A DNA stretch of 64,000 nucleotides from Pedobacter sp. Bi126 (lineage in GTDB: Bacteria > Bacteroidota > Bacteroidia > Sphingobacteriales > Sphingobacteriaceae), in NCBI RefSeq assembly GCF_918698245.1, contig NZ_CAKKMS010000001.1, forward strand, positions 682,001 to 746,000, written 5' to 3'. Below, one piece after another: positions 27,966 through 36,158 of this stretch. Positions within the stretch are counted from its first letter, which is position 1. The number at the start of each line of letters is the position of its first letter. The translations under genes were made by a program, and so were the position numbers. A model generated the notes under the pieces. That model was not told the origin of the DNA. It did not search any database and saw nothing but the letters and a program-made list of their open reading frames with translations.

Positions 27966-28988
27966 ATGAAAAAATATATTTTAGCGGTATTACTCTATTC
28001 ATCGTCTATAGGAGTATCCTATGCACAGGAAACCCCGGACATTGATTTCGCGGAATCCTCTGGTGCGCTAACCATTGATCTAGATAAAATGCCTGCAAGC
28101 CCTGGGAAGGTTTTTTTCGGTGGGTTCTTTGACCTGATCATGGCTGGCAAACAGAAAGACTTGGTTACCAAATATGAAAAGACAATTAAGCCCTTTCTTT
28201 CAAGGCTATCCCGGTCAATGAATGCTAATAATGGGCAATTGCTCAAAATTAGGTTGTATCAGGATGAATTTGGCAATGCCTATTTACCCGAATATTTCGT
28301 TTTACCCTGCGGTGTAGGTATGGATCCGGTTGATGCTTACTCGGAGTACCTTAATACCCCAGCCCTCTCTGAAGATATTTCAACTACGGCCAGGGATATC
28401 AGTTATTATCTATGGGTGTACAAATCGGAATCTGGGCTATCTATCGGCTGGATCCCCAGGGAACTTAACACCAGGCTTTTCCGCTCTGCTAACCTCATGG
28501 CAATGGCAAAAGTGAAGGGCGATAACCGGGTTTACCATCCTTTGCAGGCGGCTTTCCCAAACTACCTTTCAAGGGCCAATTACTGGAAGCAGCAAGTGAA
28601 AGATTATGAGCAGCAACTCAATGCAGCCCAGCGACTTAATGGATCCAGGCAACTCAGCCAGCGTTTTTCAGATCTCCAGCTTGAACATGCCGGCCTGGTA
28701 GAAAAGTATGAGCAGATGCAAAACCGCCTAGCCAATAACAGCTCTTTTCTTTCAACAACCGAACTGATTTTATCGGTTATATCTGATCTCAACAACGTAT
28801 ATCAGCAAACCAGTGTCAGTACAGGTTCAGCTAAAGAGAACATCAGTTATGATCCCGCACTGATCAGGCAACGGAGTGCTATACTGGAGCGCGAAATCAA
28901 AAGCTCCAAAAAACAGCTTGATGAGAAATCCAACCATTTGGAGGAGGTCGACCAGTCACTCAAAAAGCTAACTAAAGGACTTTTCTAA
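27966..28988 (+). CDS. Secreted protein with C-terminal coiled coil, unknown function, partner of the previous gene
   Basis: 340 residues. A Sec signal peptide (MKKYILAVLLYSSSIGVSYAQ, cleaved after SYA) leads to a mixed alpha/beta region (about 25-200). A long coiled coil follows in two segments (about 208-260, RANYWKQQVKDYEQQLNAAQ type, and about 295-338, RQRSAILEREIKSSKKQL type). No known domain was recognised. Co-transcription with the Tat-leader gene (10-base gap) suggests the products work together outside the cytoplasm. The pair lies next to a recombinase remnant and a tRNA gene, so horizontal acquisition is plausible. Function is unknown. Confidence 0.7.
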   Translation: MKKYILAVLLYSSSIGVSYAQETPDIDFAESSGALTIDLDKMPASPGKVFFGGFFDLIMAGKQKDLVTKYEKTIKPFLSRLSRSMNANNGQLLKIRLYQDEFGNAYLPEYFVLPCGVGMDPVDAYSEYLNTPALSEDISTTARDISYYLWVYKSESGLSIGWIPRELNTRLFRSANLMAMAKVKGDNRVYHPLQAAFPNYLSRANYWKQQVKDYEQQLNAAQRLNGSRQLSQRFSDLQLEHAGLVEKYEQMQNRLANNSSFLSTTELILSVISDLNNVYQQTSVSTGSAKENISYDPALIRQRSAILEREIKSSKKQLDEKSNHLEEVDQSLKKLTKGLF

Positions 28989-29022
28989 CAATAAGTAAAT
29001 TTAAAATGGAATCTTACGATGC

Positions 29023-29208
29023 TTGCCCATCAATACTTATTTTACGAAATATCAGAACGGCAATATTGAGCAAAAACGCTTGATAATTGGTTCGATCTAT
29101 CCAGAAAGATGTCGAATTTTTGAAAATGATTGTCGAAACACCCGAATCAACTCTGCAGCGCTTCTTATCTATCAGATTAACAAAGGTCTACGAAACAAAA
29201 AAGCCGGA
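29023..29208 (+). pseudogene. C-terminal remnant of a serine site-specific recombinase
   Basis: The frame reads EQKRLIIGSIYPER, then FENDCRNTRINSAALLIYQINKGLRNKKAG. This matches the conserved tail of large serine recombinases in Bacteroidota (IGSIxPE, then F...RT.R.NEA..LIYxIN). No catalytic N-terminal domain is present: the frame is stopped at 29002-29004 and the preceding gene ends at 28988. The frame runs on through the tRNA terminator and antisense through the tRNA, which is not coding. It is therefore a broken mobile-element gene, from memory of the family; a protein search would settle it. Confidence 0.5.
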
Positions 29209-29238
29209 TTTAGATCTAAATTAGAACTAAATCCGGCT
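29197..29238 (-). terminator. Terminator of tRNA-Leu (minus strand)
   Basis: A perfect 12-bp stem is formed by AGCCGGATTTAG (29202-29213) and CTAAATCCGGCT (29227-29238), with a 13-base loop. On the minus strand it is followed by a T-run (A-run 29197-29202). It begins 3 bases after the tRNA 3' end. Confidence 0.88.
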
Positions 29239-29241
29239 CGG

Positions 29242-29321
29242 TACCCAGCGCCGGAGTCGAACCGGCACGGTTTCCCACAGGTGTTTGAGACCAGCGCGTC
29301 TACCAATTCCGCCAGCTGGGC
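29242..29321 (-). tRNA. tRNA-Leu (anticodon CAA)
   Basis: Minus-strand cloverleaf: acceptor GCCCAGC pairs with GCTGGGT (one G-U pair at 1-72). The D-arm has AATTGGTAGACGC, the anticodon loop is CTCAAAC with CAA at 34-36, a short variable arm GGGAAACC follows, and the T-arm is GCCGG-TTCGACT-CCGGC. Discriminator A lies at 29242. CCA is not fully encoded (ACCG). The anticodon stem has one T-T mismatch. The long variable arm and A73 fit class II tRNA-Leu. Confidence 0.93.
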
Positions 29322-29390
29322 ATTTGCTTATTCAGCGGGATGCAAATGTATAAATTAAGCACTTAATTCGCAAATTTTATTTGCTTCTTT

Positions 29391-30590
29391 TTATGTCTGA
29401 TCTGATTTACCAAAACCTTCATCGTTCAACAGATTACCTAATAACAACTGGTTCAATTGTTTAACTTCTTTTTTACTCATTTTCAGATCCATTGGCAGAT
29501 AAACTAAATTTTGCAGTATTAGCTCATTTGAGGTTATTGGCGACAAACTGGCGAAACCTATCTTAATTAAACTAGAGGCTTTTGACGTGGCATCGAATCC
29601 TTTTTCTCTTAATTTATCGAGTAACAGTGATGGGTTGGCCGCTACTACCGGAATTACCCAGTGTGTATGCCTTAGGTTTGCTGCACCAATAATATTTCGC
29701 GAATCAACATTCAATAATAACTGGTTTGCCAGTAGCTTTCTCTTATGAATACGAGATTGATCAAAATTACTCACTCTACGCTGCAACATACACAAATTAG
29801 CATAACATGGCCTGTATCTGATTTTCTCCATTACATCTGCACCGGAAAAACCTCTTGTAAAGCCAGTAATAAGCGTATCGAAGTCTTTGCCAAATTGCTT
29901 ACAAAGCCAATAAGCTATGGTAAATGGCCATCTTGCGACAAGCATGTTAATCAGGACAGCATTAATTATTTTTTTGAAGTATCGATTACCTTTTTGCACC
30001 GGCAGCCTATTGTTCAATATTTTTACCGCTGCAAGTAATTGCTCGTTTCTAATATGAAGTATCGCACCGCTTAAGGCTGTATTTGTCTTAATTAGTCCAA
30101 AACTGAACAATACCACGTCCGATTTTAAATCCCCTTCATAAATTCCATCATAAGCTTGTGCACAATCTTCTATTACGATCAGATTATGCAATTTGGCAAT
30201 ATTAAGCAATGGTTCGGTATCCATTATGGCGCCAAATAAATGGGTAATGAGCAGCAGCTTTGTTTTGGGCGTAATAGCGGCCGCTATCTGCCCTGCAGAT
30301 ATACCTAATGTATTTTTATCTATAGTTAATGGTACAACTTTTAGATGATAGGCAGCAATGATTGCAAACATATCAGGGATGTTAATATCTGCAACCAGTA
30401 TTTCGTCACCAGGTTCAAGATTTAGTGCTTCTAATACGAGATGTAAACCTGTACGAACAGAAAGACAGGGCAACTGCCCTTTAGGAAACTGAGGTTGTTC
30501 TTTTTTAAAACCGCAAGCACTACCAATACAGTATAATGCTCCCTTAAAAAGTTCGGTAAAACGGATATCTAACCTACCTCTGGCGATCAT
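29391..30590 (-). CDS. DegT/DnrJ/EryC1 (StrS)-family PLP protein
   Basis: 399 residues. The fold type I core is visible: LSVRTGLHLVLEALNLEPGDEILVADINIPD (about residues 42-75), LLLITHLFGAIMD, VIEDCAQAYDG (Asp for the PLP ring nitrogen, about 141-151), and SFGLIKTNTALSGA, which holds the lysine expected to bind PLP (about 167-180). The family mostly aminates keto-sugars for surface polysaccharides. No sugar-biosynthesis genes adjoin it, so its substrate is unknown. The C-terminal third is more diverged than usual. The gene stands alone between the tRNA and a DUF3817 gene. Confidence 0.8.
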   Translation of the reverse strand: MIARGRLDIRFTELFKGALYCIGSACGFKKEQPQFPKGQLPCLSVRTGLHLVLEALNLEPGDEILVADINIPDMFAIIAAYHLKVVPLTIDKNTLGISAGQIAAAITPKTKLLLITHLFGAIMDTEPLLNIAKLHNLIVIEDCAQAYDGIYEGDLKSDVVLFSFGLIKTNTALSGAILHIRNEQLLAAVKILNNRLPVQKGNRYFKKIINAVLINMLVARWPFTIAYWLCKQFGKDFDTLITGFTRGFSGADVMEKIRYRPCYANLCMLQRRVSNFDQSRIHKRKLLANQLLLNVDSRNIIGAANLRHTHWVIPVVAANPSLLLDKLREKGFDATSKASSLIKIGFASLSPITSNELILQNLVYLPMDLKMSKKEVKQLNQLLLGNLLNDEGFGKSDQT

Positions 30591-30636
30591 TTGTTAAGCG
30601 CATAATACTAAGGTAAGCAATTTGTGTAATGGCCAA

Positions 30637-30933
30637 TTAGTTTAGCGCTCTTTCATCTTTCAATTTGCGATCGACTACAAAGGGCATAAATGGCAAAAGT
30701 GATGCTAAAAAGATCAGAACGGCTTTACCAAACTTCCATTTTTGTTCTTGCCAAGCTAAAACTAAGGTAGCGGCATATAACACAAATAATAATCCGTGTG
30801 CCCATCCTGTATATTTTACATACAAAGGAAGATCTGCAAAATATTTTAACGGCATCGCTACAAATAATAAAAGCAAATAGGATATGCCTTCCGCTACGGC
30901 TACTTTGCGAAAAATTGAAAGGGAACTATTCAT
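30637..30933 (-). CDS. DUF3817 family small membrane protein
   Basis: 98 residues from the ATG at 30931-30933. A longer frame to 30981 adds 16 residues that do not look conserved. Three hydrophobic segments and the family signature are visible: VAEGISYLLLL, then YVKYTGWAHGLLFVLY, then a C-terminal LLPFMPFVVDRKLK. The family is an inner-membrane protein of unknown function, widespread in bacteria. It lies 46 bases before the DegT-type gene on the same strand. Confidence 0.85.
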   Translation of the reverse strand: MNSSLSIFRKVAVAEGISYLLLLFVAMPLKYFADLPLYVKYTGWAHGLLFVLYAATLVLAWQEQKWKFGKAVLIFLASLLPFMPFVVDRKLKDERALN

Positions 30934-31055
30934 TGATCTGATTGTTTGCTCCGAAAGTAAAACAAAGCTTTTGCCTATCAAAAACTAAAAAATGATTTTA
31001 CAATCGGGTGTTTTAAAGAGGTTGAAGGCGGAAGGTTTAGGGCTTCCCGTCTTTT

Positions 31056-31095
31056 AACCGCAGAGGACACAAAGAAAAGGCACAAAGAGCGCAGC
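31056..31095. repeat. AACCGCAGAGGACACAAAG-type dispersed repeat
   Basis: The wording TAACCGCAGAGGACACAAAGAAAAGGCACAAAGAG is a well-known dispersed intergenic sequence type. It shares the CGCAGA vocabulary with the repeats at 6675, 15972 and 31719. It lies in the gap after hscB, where no gene is seen (30982-31161). Confidence 0.35.
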
Positions 31096-31161
31096 GTTGG
31101 GCGCTTATTTTTTTACGCTACATCTTCGGACCTCCGACTCCCCGACTTCGGAATCTTCCAT

Positions 31162-31698
31162 CTACTTCGGCAAGCGTTCCCTAATCCGATCTACGTATTT
31201 CTGTCGGTAAAAATTATCCTTAATCGAGGGCAGTAGTGCATCAGATGCTGTTGGGTTGCTATCAAAACGGCCTATCAGATCATTCAATTCGTTAGCCAGG
31301 TCTTTTTCTATGGCATCAACATCTCGTTTTACCTGCGCTAGCTTTTCGGCATCCGGCTCAAATTCCAGATCCATTAAGGCCTCATTTACATCCATCATTT
31401 CCATTAAAAAAGATTGTGGAAGTTGATAACCTTCGTCTGTTTCTACAATCCCTTTTAATTTCAGCACATATTTTAAGCGTTTTTTAGCATTACTCAGTGT
31501 CTGGTAAGCCTTGTTGTTCAAAGTTGACAGATCGAGTACTTCTTGCTGCTTCTCTTCGCTTTCATTGGCATAAAAATCAGGATGAAACTGCTTGCTAAAT
31601 GCATAAAATTTTGTTTTAACTGCATTTTGATCTGGATTAAACTGGATCGGTAACCCGTAAAAATCGAAATAATTACTATCTGTTGTTGCTGCGCTCAT
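31162..31698 (-). CDS. hscB: HscB-type J-domain co-chaperone of Fe-S cluster assembly
   Basis: 178 residues from the ATG at 31696-31698. An in-frame upstream ATG at 31746 would start inside a terminator hairpin, so the shorter form (MSAATTDSNYFDFYGL) is preferred. The N-terminal J-domain has NYFDFYGLPIQFNPD and the FHPDFY motif with HPD. The C-terminal part has the HscB helical bundle (LMEMMDVNEALMDLEFEPD). HscB stimulates the HscA ATPase when it transfers clusters from IscU. hscA and iscU are not adjacent here. Confidence 0.88.
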   Translation of the reverse strand: MSAATTDSNYFDFYGLPIQFNPDQNAVKTKFYAFSKQFHPDFYANESEEKQQEVLDLSTLNNKAYQTLSNAKKRLKYVLKLKGIVETDEGYQLPQSFLMEMMDVNEALMDLEFEPDAEKLAQVKRDVDAIEKDLANELNDLIGRFDSNPTASDALLPSIKDNFYRQKYVDRIRERLPK

Positions 31699-31713
31699 GG
31701 TGCATATTAAATT

Positions 31714-31763
31714 AAAAAGCCGCAGATGTTCAGATTGATTCGTCAAATCTGCGCATCTGCGGC
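31714..31763 (-). terminator. Terminator after rseP (minus strand), built on a repeat-like palindrome
   Basis: GCCGCAGATG (31719-31728) pairs with CATCTGCGGC (31754-31763), a perfect 10-bp stem with a further CAGATT/AATCTG pairing inside. On the minus strand a T-run follows (A-run 31714-31718). It separates rseP from hscB. The arms match the wording of the dispersed CGCAGATT repeats, suggesting that a repeat was recruited as a terminator. Confidence 0.75.
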
Positions 31764-31781
31764 AATTATATAAATTTGGTT

Positions 31782-33170
31782 TTACTTACCGAAGGATTTT
31801 AGAATATCATTACCAAAAGCAAACACCATTAAACAGATCAAGATTACAAAGCCCACAATTTGCGCCTTCTCCAGCACTTTTTCGCTTACAGGCTTACGTT
31901 GCACCATCTCGATTAAAAGAAACACTACATGGCCTCCATCTAAGCCCGGAATAGGCAATAAATTCATAAATGCCAATGCCATCGAAATTAATCCTGTTAA
32001 AGTCCAGAATTTAACCCAGTCGAAAGTACTGCCATACACCTTTGCAATCCCAATCGGGCTGCTGATGTTACGTGCACTTAACTTTCCGGTAATCATTTTC
32101 CCAATGCCTTTTGCATTATCTACAAAAGTGCTCCATGCCATGCTTGCACCAACTGGTAACGACTCTATAAAGCCAAAATCTACATGTGCAGTTTCAGGCA
32201 TTTTTAAATTAGGGATAATTCCAATCGTTCCATCTTTGCTTACTTTAAGATCGAACTTTACTTCTTTGCCATTGCGTAGCGCATTAATGGTAATTGGTTT
32301 TAATTTGTTTTTAGAAACCTCTTCTTTAAACTGATCGAAGAAAGTAATCTGTTTTCCATTAACCGATAAAATACTATCGCCCGGTTTAATCCCTGCAGCA
32401 TAAGCTGGATATACGGGTTTCTCGAACTTCCTGCCAAACAGCTTATCAAAAAAAGATGGTTTATCTGCTTTTTCATCAGGCGCACTTACCTTGTCTACAC
32501 TTTCCATTGTATATCTGGGCGAGATAAAATTCTCTTTATCGTTTTTCGATATTTTATTTAAAATAATATCCGGAACAGAAATGTAAAGTGTTTTATTCTC
32601 CCTTAAAATGGTCAACTGGGCTCCATCAAACAATACTTTGCTCGATATAGCATCTTCAAAACGGATTAACTTGTTGCCGTTGATGGCCAAAATCTTATCT
32701 CCGTTTTTTAAACCGATTTCTTTCCCAATTGCGCCTACAGAAATACCATCGTTCAGTTTGCTGTTAATAGTATAATTTTGCCCGACGTTAAAGGTTAACA
32801 TCCAGAAGATAAAAATACCTACAATTACGTTTACGATAATACCACCCAGCATTACGATTAAACGTTGCCAGGCAGGTTTAGAACGGAATTCCCATGGCTG
32901 AGCAGGTTGAGCCATCTGCTCGGTATCCATGCTCTCATCAATCATTCCGGCAATTTTTACATAACCGCCAAGTGGCAACCATCCCACTCCATATTCAACA
33001 TCACCTCTTTTAAAACTAAAAAGCTTGAAACCCCAGGCATCAAAAAATAAATAAAACTTTTCTACTTTAATACCAAATGCCCTGGCTGCCAAGAAATGCC
33101 CTAATTCGTGTAATATTACCAATAAAGACAATCCGAGCAGCAGCTGCCCCGCCATAATCAATCCATTCAT
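31782..33170 (-). CDS. rseP: RseP-type site-2 zinc metalloprotease
   Basis: 462 residues. The first membrane helix carries HELGH (His21, Glu22, His25), the zinc site of M50 proteases. The C-terminal helix has MNLLPIPGLDGGH with the third ligand Asp. Two PDZ domains lie between, the second clearly visible as AAGIKPGDSILSVNGKQI (about residues 258-275). The protease cuts transmembrane segments, classically anti-sigma factors, in the inner membrane. It lies 28 bases after dxr, a neighbour pair common in bacteria. Confidence 0.95.
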   Translation of the reverse strand: MNGLIMAGQLLLGLSLLVILHELGHFLAARAFGIKVEKFYLFFDAWGFKLFSFKRGDVEYGVGWLPLGGYVKIAGMIDESMDTEQMAQPAQPWEFRSKPAWQRLIVMLGGIIVNVIVGIFIFWMLTFNVGQNYTINSKLNDGISVGAIGKEIGLKNGDKILAINGNKLIRFEDAISSKVLFDGAQLTILRENKTLYISVPDIILNKISKNDKENFISPRYTMESVDKVSAPDEKADKPSFFDKLFGRKFEKPVYPAYAAGIKPGDSILSVNGKQITFFDQFKEEVSKNKLKPITINALRNGKEVKFDLKVSKDGTIGIIPNLKMPETAHVDFGFIESLPVGASMAWSTFVDNAKGIGKMITGKLSARNISSPIGIAKVYGSTFDWVKFWTLTGLISMALAFMNLLPIPGLDGGHVVFLLIEMVQRKPVSEKVLEKAQIVGFVILICLMVFAFGNDILKSFGK

Positions 33171-33198
33171 ATTCTCTTATAAAATTTTATGTTAGATG

Positions 33199-34359
33199 TT
33201 AAACTATACTTTTTGTTACTAATTCGCCGGCTAAGATACGGCTATGTTTGTCAGTTTCTAAATAATCGCTCAATTGTGGTTTTTCAACAAAACTGATTTC
33301 TTCCATACACTGTTCAATAACCTCGCTCATCTGCAGAAAACCGATTTTATCATTCAAAAATGCTTCAACAACAATTTCATTCGCAGCATTTAAAATACAA
33401 GGCATATTCCCGCCTTTTCGTAAAGAAGTAAATGCCAGGTCTAAATTCCTGAATGTTCCCATGTCGGCTTTTTGAAAGCTAAAGTTTGGATAATCTAGGA
33501 AGTTAAAACGTTTAAAATTGTTTTTTAGCCTGTCGGGATAATTTAAAGCATACTGAATAGGCAGTTTCATGTCCGGAACACCCATTTGTGCTTTCATAGA
33601 TCCATCGGTAAACTGAACAATGGAATGAATGATAGATTGAGGGTGAACAATTACATCAATCTGATCTACATCAAGATTAAACAACCATTTTGCCTCAATT
33701 ACCTCCAGGCCTTTATTCATTAGGGATGCAGAATCGATCGTGATTTTTGCGCCCATCACCCAGTTGGGATGTTTTAAAGCCTGTTCTTTCTTTACTGTAG
33801 ATAAAAAATCTTTTGTTTTGCCTAAGAATGGTCCGCCGGAAGCTGTTAAATAAATTTTTTCGATTTCATTTTGCTCCTCGCCTACCAAGCATTGAAATAT
33901 TGCTGAATGCTCTGAATCGACCGGTAAAATTTTAACCTGGTGTTCCGTTGCCAGTTGTGTAATCAGTTCGCCGGCTACCACCAAGGTTTCTTTGTTGGCC
34001 AAAGCAATATTTTTTCCAGCCTTAATCGCAGCAATAGTAGGCTTTAATCCCACGGAGCCCATTAATGCCGTTAATACCACATCGCTATCATCATAGGCCG
34101 CAACTTCTGACAATGCGGCTTCACCTGCCAAAACTTTAATATTTAGTGTAGACAAAGCAGTTTTAACTTCGCCGTACTTGCTTTCATCACAGATTACAAC
34201 AATGGCTGGCTTAAATTCCTTCGCCTGTTGAATAAGTAATGCTGAATTCTTTAAGGCCGATAATACAACAACTTTAAATGTATCGGGATGATCCCTTACC
34301 ACTTCTAGTGCTTGTGTACCTATACTTCCTGTAGAACCTAATATGGTTATTCGTTTCAA
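33199..34359 (-). CDS. dxr: 1-deoxy-D-xylulose 5-phosphate reductoisomerase
   Basis: 386 residues, full family length. The NADPH-binding loop LGSTGSIG is at residues 7-14. The substrate and metal region is visible as ILPVDSEHSAIFQ (about 145-157), followed by LTASGGPFLG and SASLMNKGLEVIEAKWLF. The flexible-loop and C-terminal domain are intact (AANEIVVEAFL). The enzyme catalyses the second step of the MEP isoprenoid pathway in the cytoplasm. It shares a strand with rseP. Confidence 0.97.
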   Translation of the reverse strand: MKRITILGSTGSIGTQALEVVRDHPDTFKVVVLSALKNSALLIQQAKEFKPAIVVICDESKYGEVKTALSTLNIKVLAGEAALSEVAAYDDSDVVLTALMGSVGLKPTIAAIKAGKNIALANKETLVVAGELITQLATEHQVKILPVDSEHSAIFQCLVGEEQNEIEKIYLTASGGPFLGKTKDFLSTVKKEQALKHPNWVMGAKITIDSASLMNKGLEVIEAKWLFNLDVDQIDVIVHPQSIIHSIVQFTDGSMKAQMGVPDMKLPIQYALNYPDRLKNNFKRFNFLDYPNFSFQKADMGTFRNLDLAFTSLRKGGNMPCILNAANEIVVEAFLNDKIGFLQMSEVIEQCMEEISFVEKPQLSDYLETDKHSRILAGELVTKSIV

Positions 34360-34460
34360 ATCGTTTTTAATATCGTAACGCTTAAGGTTAAATTAAGCAT
34401 TTTATCTAATTATTTATTTGTCCACCCATTTGTCACCCTTACAGCATCTGTTGAGTTGAT

Positions 34461-34600
34461 CGTCATCTCGACTGGAGTGAAGCGAAATGGAGAGATCTAT
34501 CTATACAGATTTCTCGACTGCGTTGCACTTCGCTCCAATGCCGTGGTTCGTGTCTCCACGAACTACTTTTCCTCATTTCGTTTCGTGAGGACACGAACCG
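34461..34600. repeat. Dispersed palindromic repeat between dxr and the GH3 gene
   Basis: CGTCATCTCGACTGGAGTGAAGCGAAATGGAGAGATCT is followed by its imperfect inverse (AGATTTCTCGACTGCG...CACTTCGCTCC). A second palindrome follows, with GGTTCGTGTC and GACACGAACC arms. This pattern is common between genes of Bacteroidota. No gene is seen in 34360-34611. Confidence 0.7.
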
Positions 34601-34611
34601 AGGAAGATTAG

Positions 34612-36111
34612 TTAAACAATATACCGCTCCAACCCATCCGCCAATTTCCGATCATTACTCAAGCGTGGCACTTTATTCTGTCCGCCTAACTTCCCTTCAC
34701 TTTTCATGTAGTTAACAAAAGCATCTTTTTGCAAAGTACGTATAATCAATGGCTGAAGGATGTTTCCTTCAATCAGGTCAAAGTAATAAATATTTTTCTT
34801 TTGCAAAGCCTCATCAACCTTTTTGCTAAAAGCTGTCATATCTTTTGGTGCAGACGAAAATTCTACAAACCACTCGTGATAAGGCAATTGACCGGCTTCT
34901 GGATTAACCTGGGGGGCAACTGTAAATTCTGTAATTTCTACCTGTTCTTCATTGGCCACACTCAAAATTGCCTGTTCTACTTCTTCTCCTATTACATGTT
35001 CCCCAAAAGCAGAAATGAAATGTTTAATCCGTCCGGTTACCACTATTTTGTAAGGATTTTTCGAAACAAACTTCACCGTATCGCCTATGCTGTAACCCCA
35101 TAAACCTGCATTGGTATTTAAAATTAACGCATAGTTGGTATCTAATTCAACCTCACTAAGCGATAACCGTGTTGGATTATCGTTGTAATATTCATCAGCT
35201 GGAACAAATTCGTAAAAAATCCCCGCATCGGCCAGTAACAATAGTCCTTTATCTTTTTGTGAATCCTGGTAAGCAATAAAGCCCTCCGAAGCCGGATAAG
35301 TTTCTATAGCATCAATTTTCTTCCCGATGCTTTGTTCAATTTTTGCCCGATAAGGCTCAAAATTTACACCGCCATAAATAAACAGGCTAGAATTCTTGAA
35401 TATTTCGGCTATTTTCTTCCCTCCTGATTTCTCTGAAAGTTTATCGAAATACATCTGTACCCAAGGTGGGATACCAGAAATCAAGGTCATATTTTCATTA
35501 ATGGTTTCCTCAACAATGGCATCAATTTTTTGCTCCCAATCTTCGATAATATTGGTTTCGTAAGAAGGCAATCGGTTCTTTTGCAGGTAAGCAGGCACAT
35601 GGTGTGCCACAATGCCCGATAAACGCCCAACATTGATTCCATGTTTTACACTCAAAACCGGGCTCCCTTGCAAAAAAATCATCTTTCCGTTTACAAAATC
35701 AGCCTTACCTGTTTCATTAATATAAGTTAAAATGGCATTACGGGCAGCTTTGACGTGCTCAGGCATCGATTCTCTCGATAGTGGAATATATTTTACACCT
35801 GAAGTAGTACCTGATGTTTTGGCGAAATAAAGTGGTTTACCTTTCCAAAGTACATCGGCTTCGCCTGCCACTACACGATCTACATAGGGTTTTAGTCCTT
35901 CGTAATCTTGAAGGGGAATATGTTTTTTAAAATCAGCATAGGTTTTAATCTCAGCGAAATGATGATCTTTTCCAAATGCAGTATTTTTAGCCTCATGAAT
36001 CAGCTTTTTCAGGATATTATGCTGAGCATTTACGGCATTATGCTTCCATTTGTTAATCTGCCAAACTGCAAATGCCGCAAAGGGTTTACTTAATGCTGCT
36101 TTTAATCCCAT
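34612..36111 (-). CDS. GH3 auxin-responsive-promoter-family acyl-adenylate protein
   Basis: 499 residues. The adenylate-forming signature is visible as FAKTSGTTSGVKYIPLS (about residues 108-124). Family segments AETYPASEGFIAYQD-like (about 275-285) and GDTVKFVSKNPYKIVVTGRIKHFISAFGEHV (about 347-377) hold the ATP/acyl site and hinge. In plants GH3 enzymes join amino acids to hormones. The bacterial members common in Bacteroidota have no settled substrate. It lies 47 bases after the membrane-protein gene upstream and may share its transcript. Confidence 0.9.
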   Translation of the reverse strand: MGLKAALSKPFAAFAVWQINKWKHNAVNAQHNILKKLIHEAKNTAFGKDHHFAEIKTYADFKKHIPLQDYEGLKPYVDRVVAGEADVLWKGKPLYFAKTSGTTSGVKYIPLSRESMPEHVKAARNAILTYINETGKADFVNGKMIFLQGSPVLSVKHGINVGRLSGIVAHHVPAYLQKNRLPSYETNIIEDWEQKIDAIVEETINENMTLISGIPPWVQMYFDKLSEKSGGKKIAEIFKNSSLFIYGGVNFEPYRAKIEQSIGKKIDAIETYPASEGFIAYQDSQKDKGLLLLADAGIFYEFVPADEYYNDNPTRLSLSEVELDTNYALILNTNAGLWGYSIGDTVKFVSKNPYKIVVTGRIKHFISAFGEHVIGEEVEQAILSVANEEQVEITEFTVAPQVNPEAGQLPYHEWFVEFSSAPKDMTAFSKKVDEALQKKNIYYFDLIEGNILQPLIIRTLQKDAFVNYMKSEGKLGGQNKVPRLSNDRKLADGLERYIV

Positions 36112-36158
36112 ACTAAACTGAATTTTGAATGATTGAGTGATTGAATATAAATCCTACC

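Noticed and set aside
29209..29358. Coding sequence continuing from the recombinase remnant to 29358
   Set aside because: It runs through the terminator and antisense through the tRNA-Leu, so the open frame there is a by-product of RNA gene sequence.
31699..31746. Longer HscB start at 31746
   Set aside because: The extra 16 codons lie in the rseP terminator hairpin and are not HscB-like.
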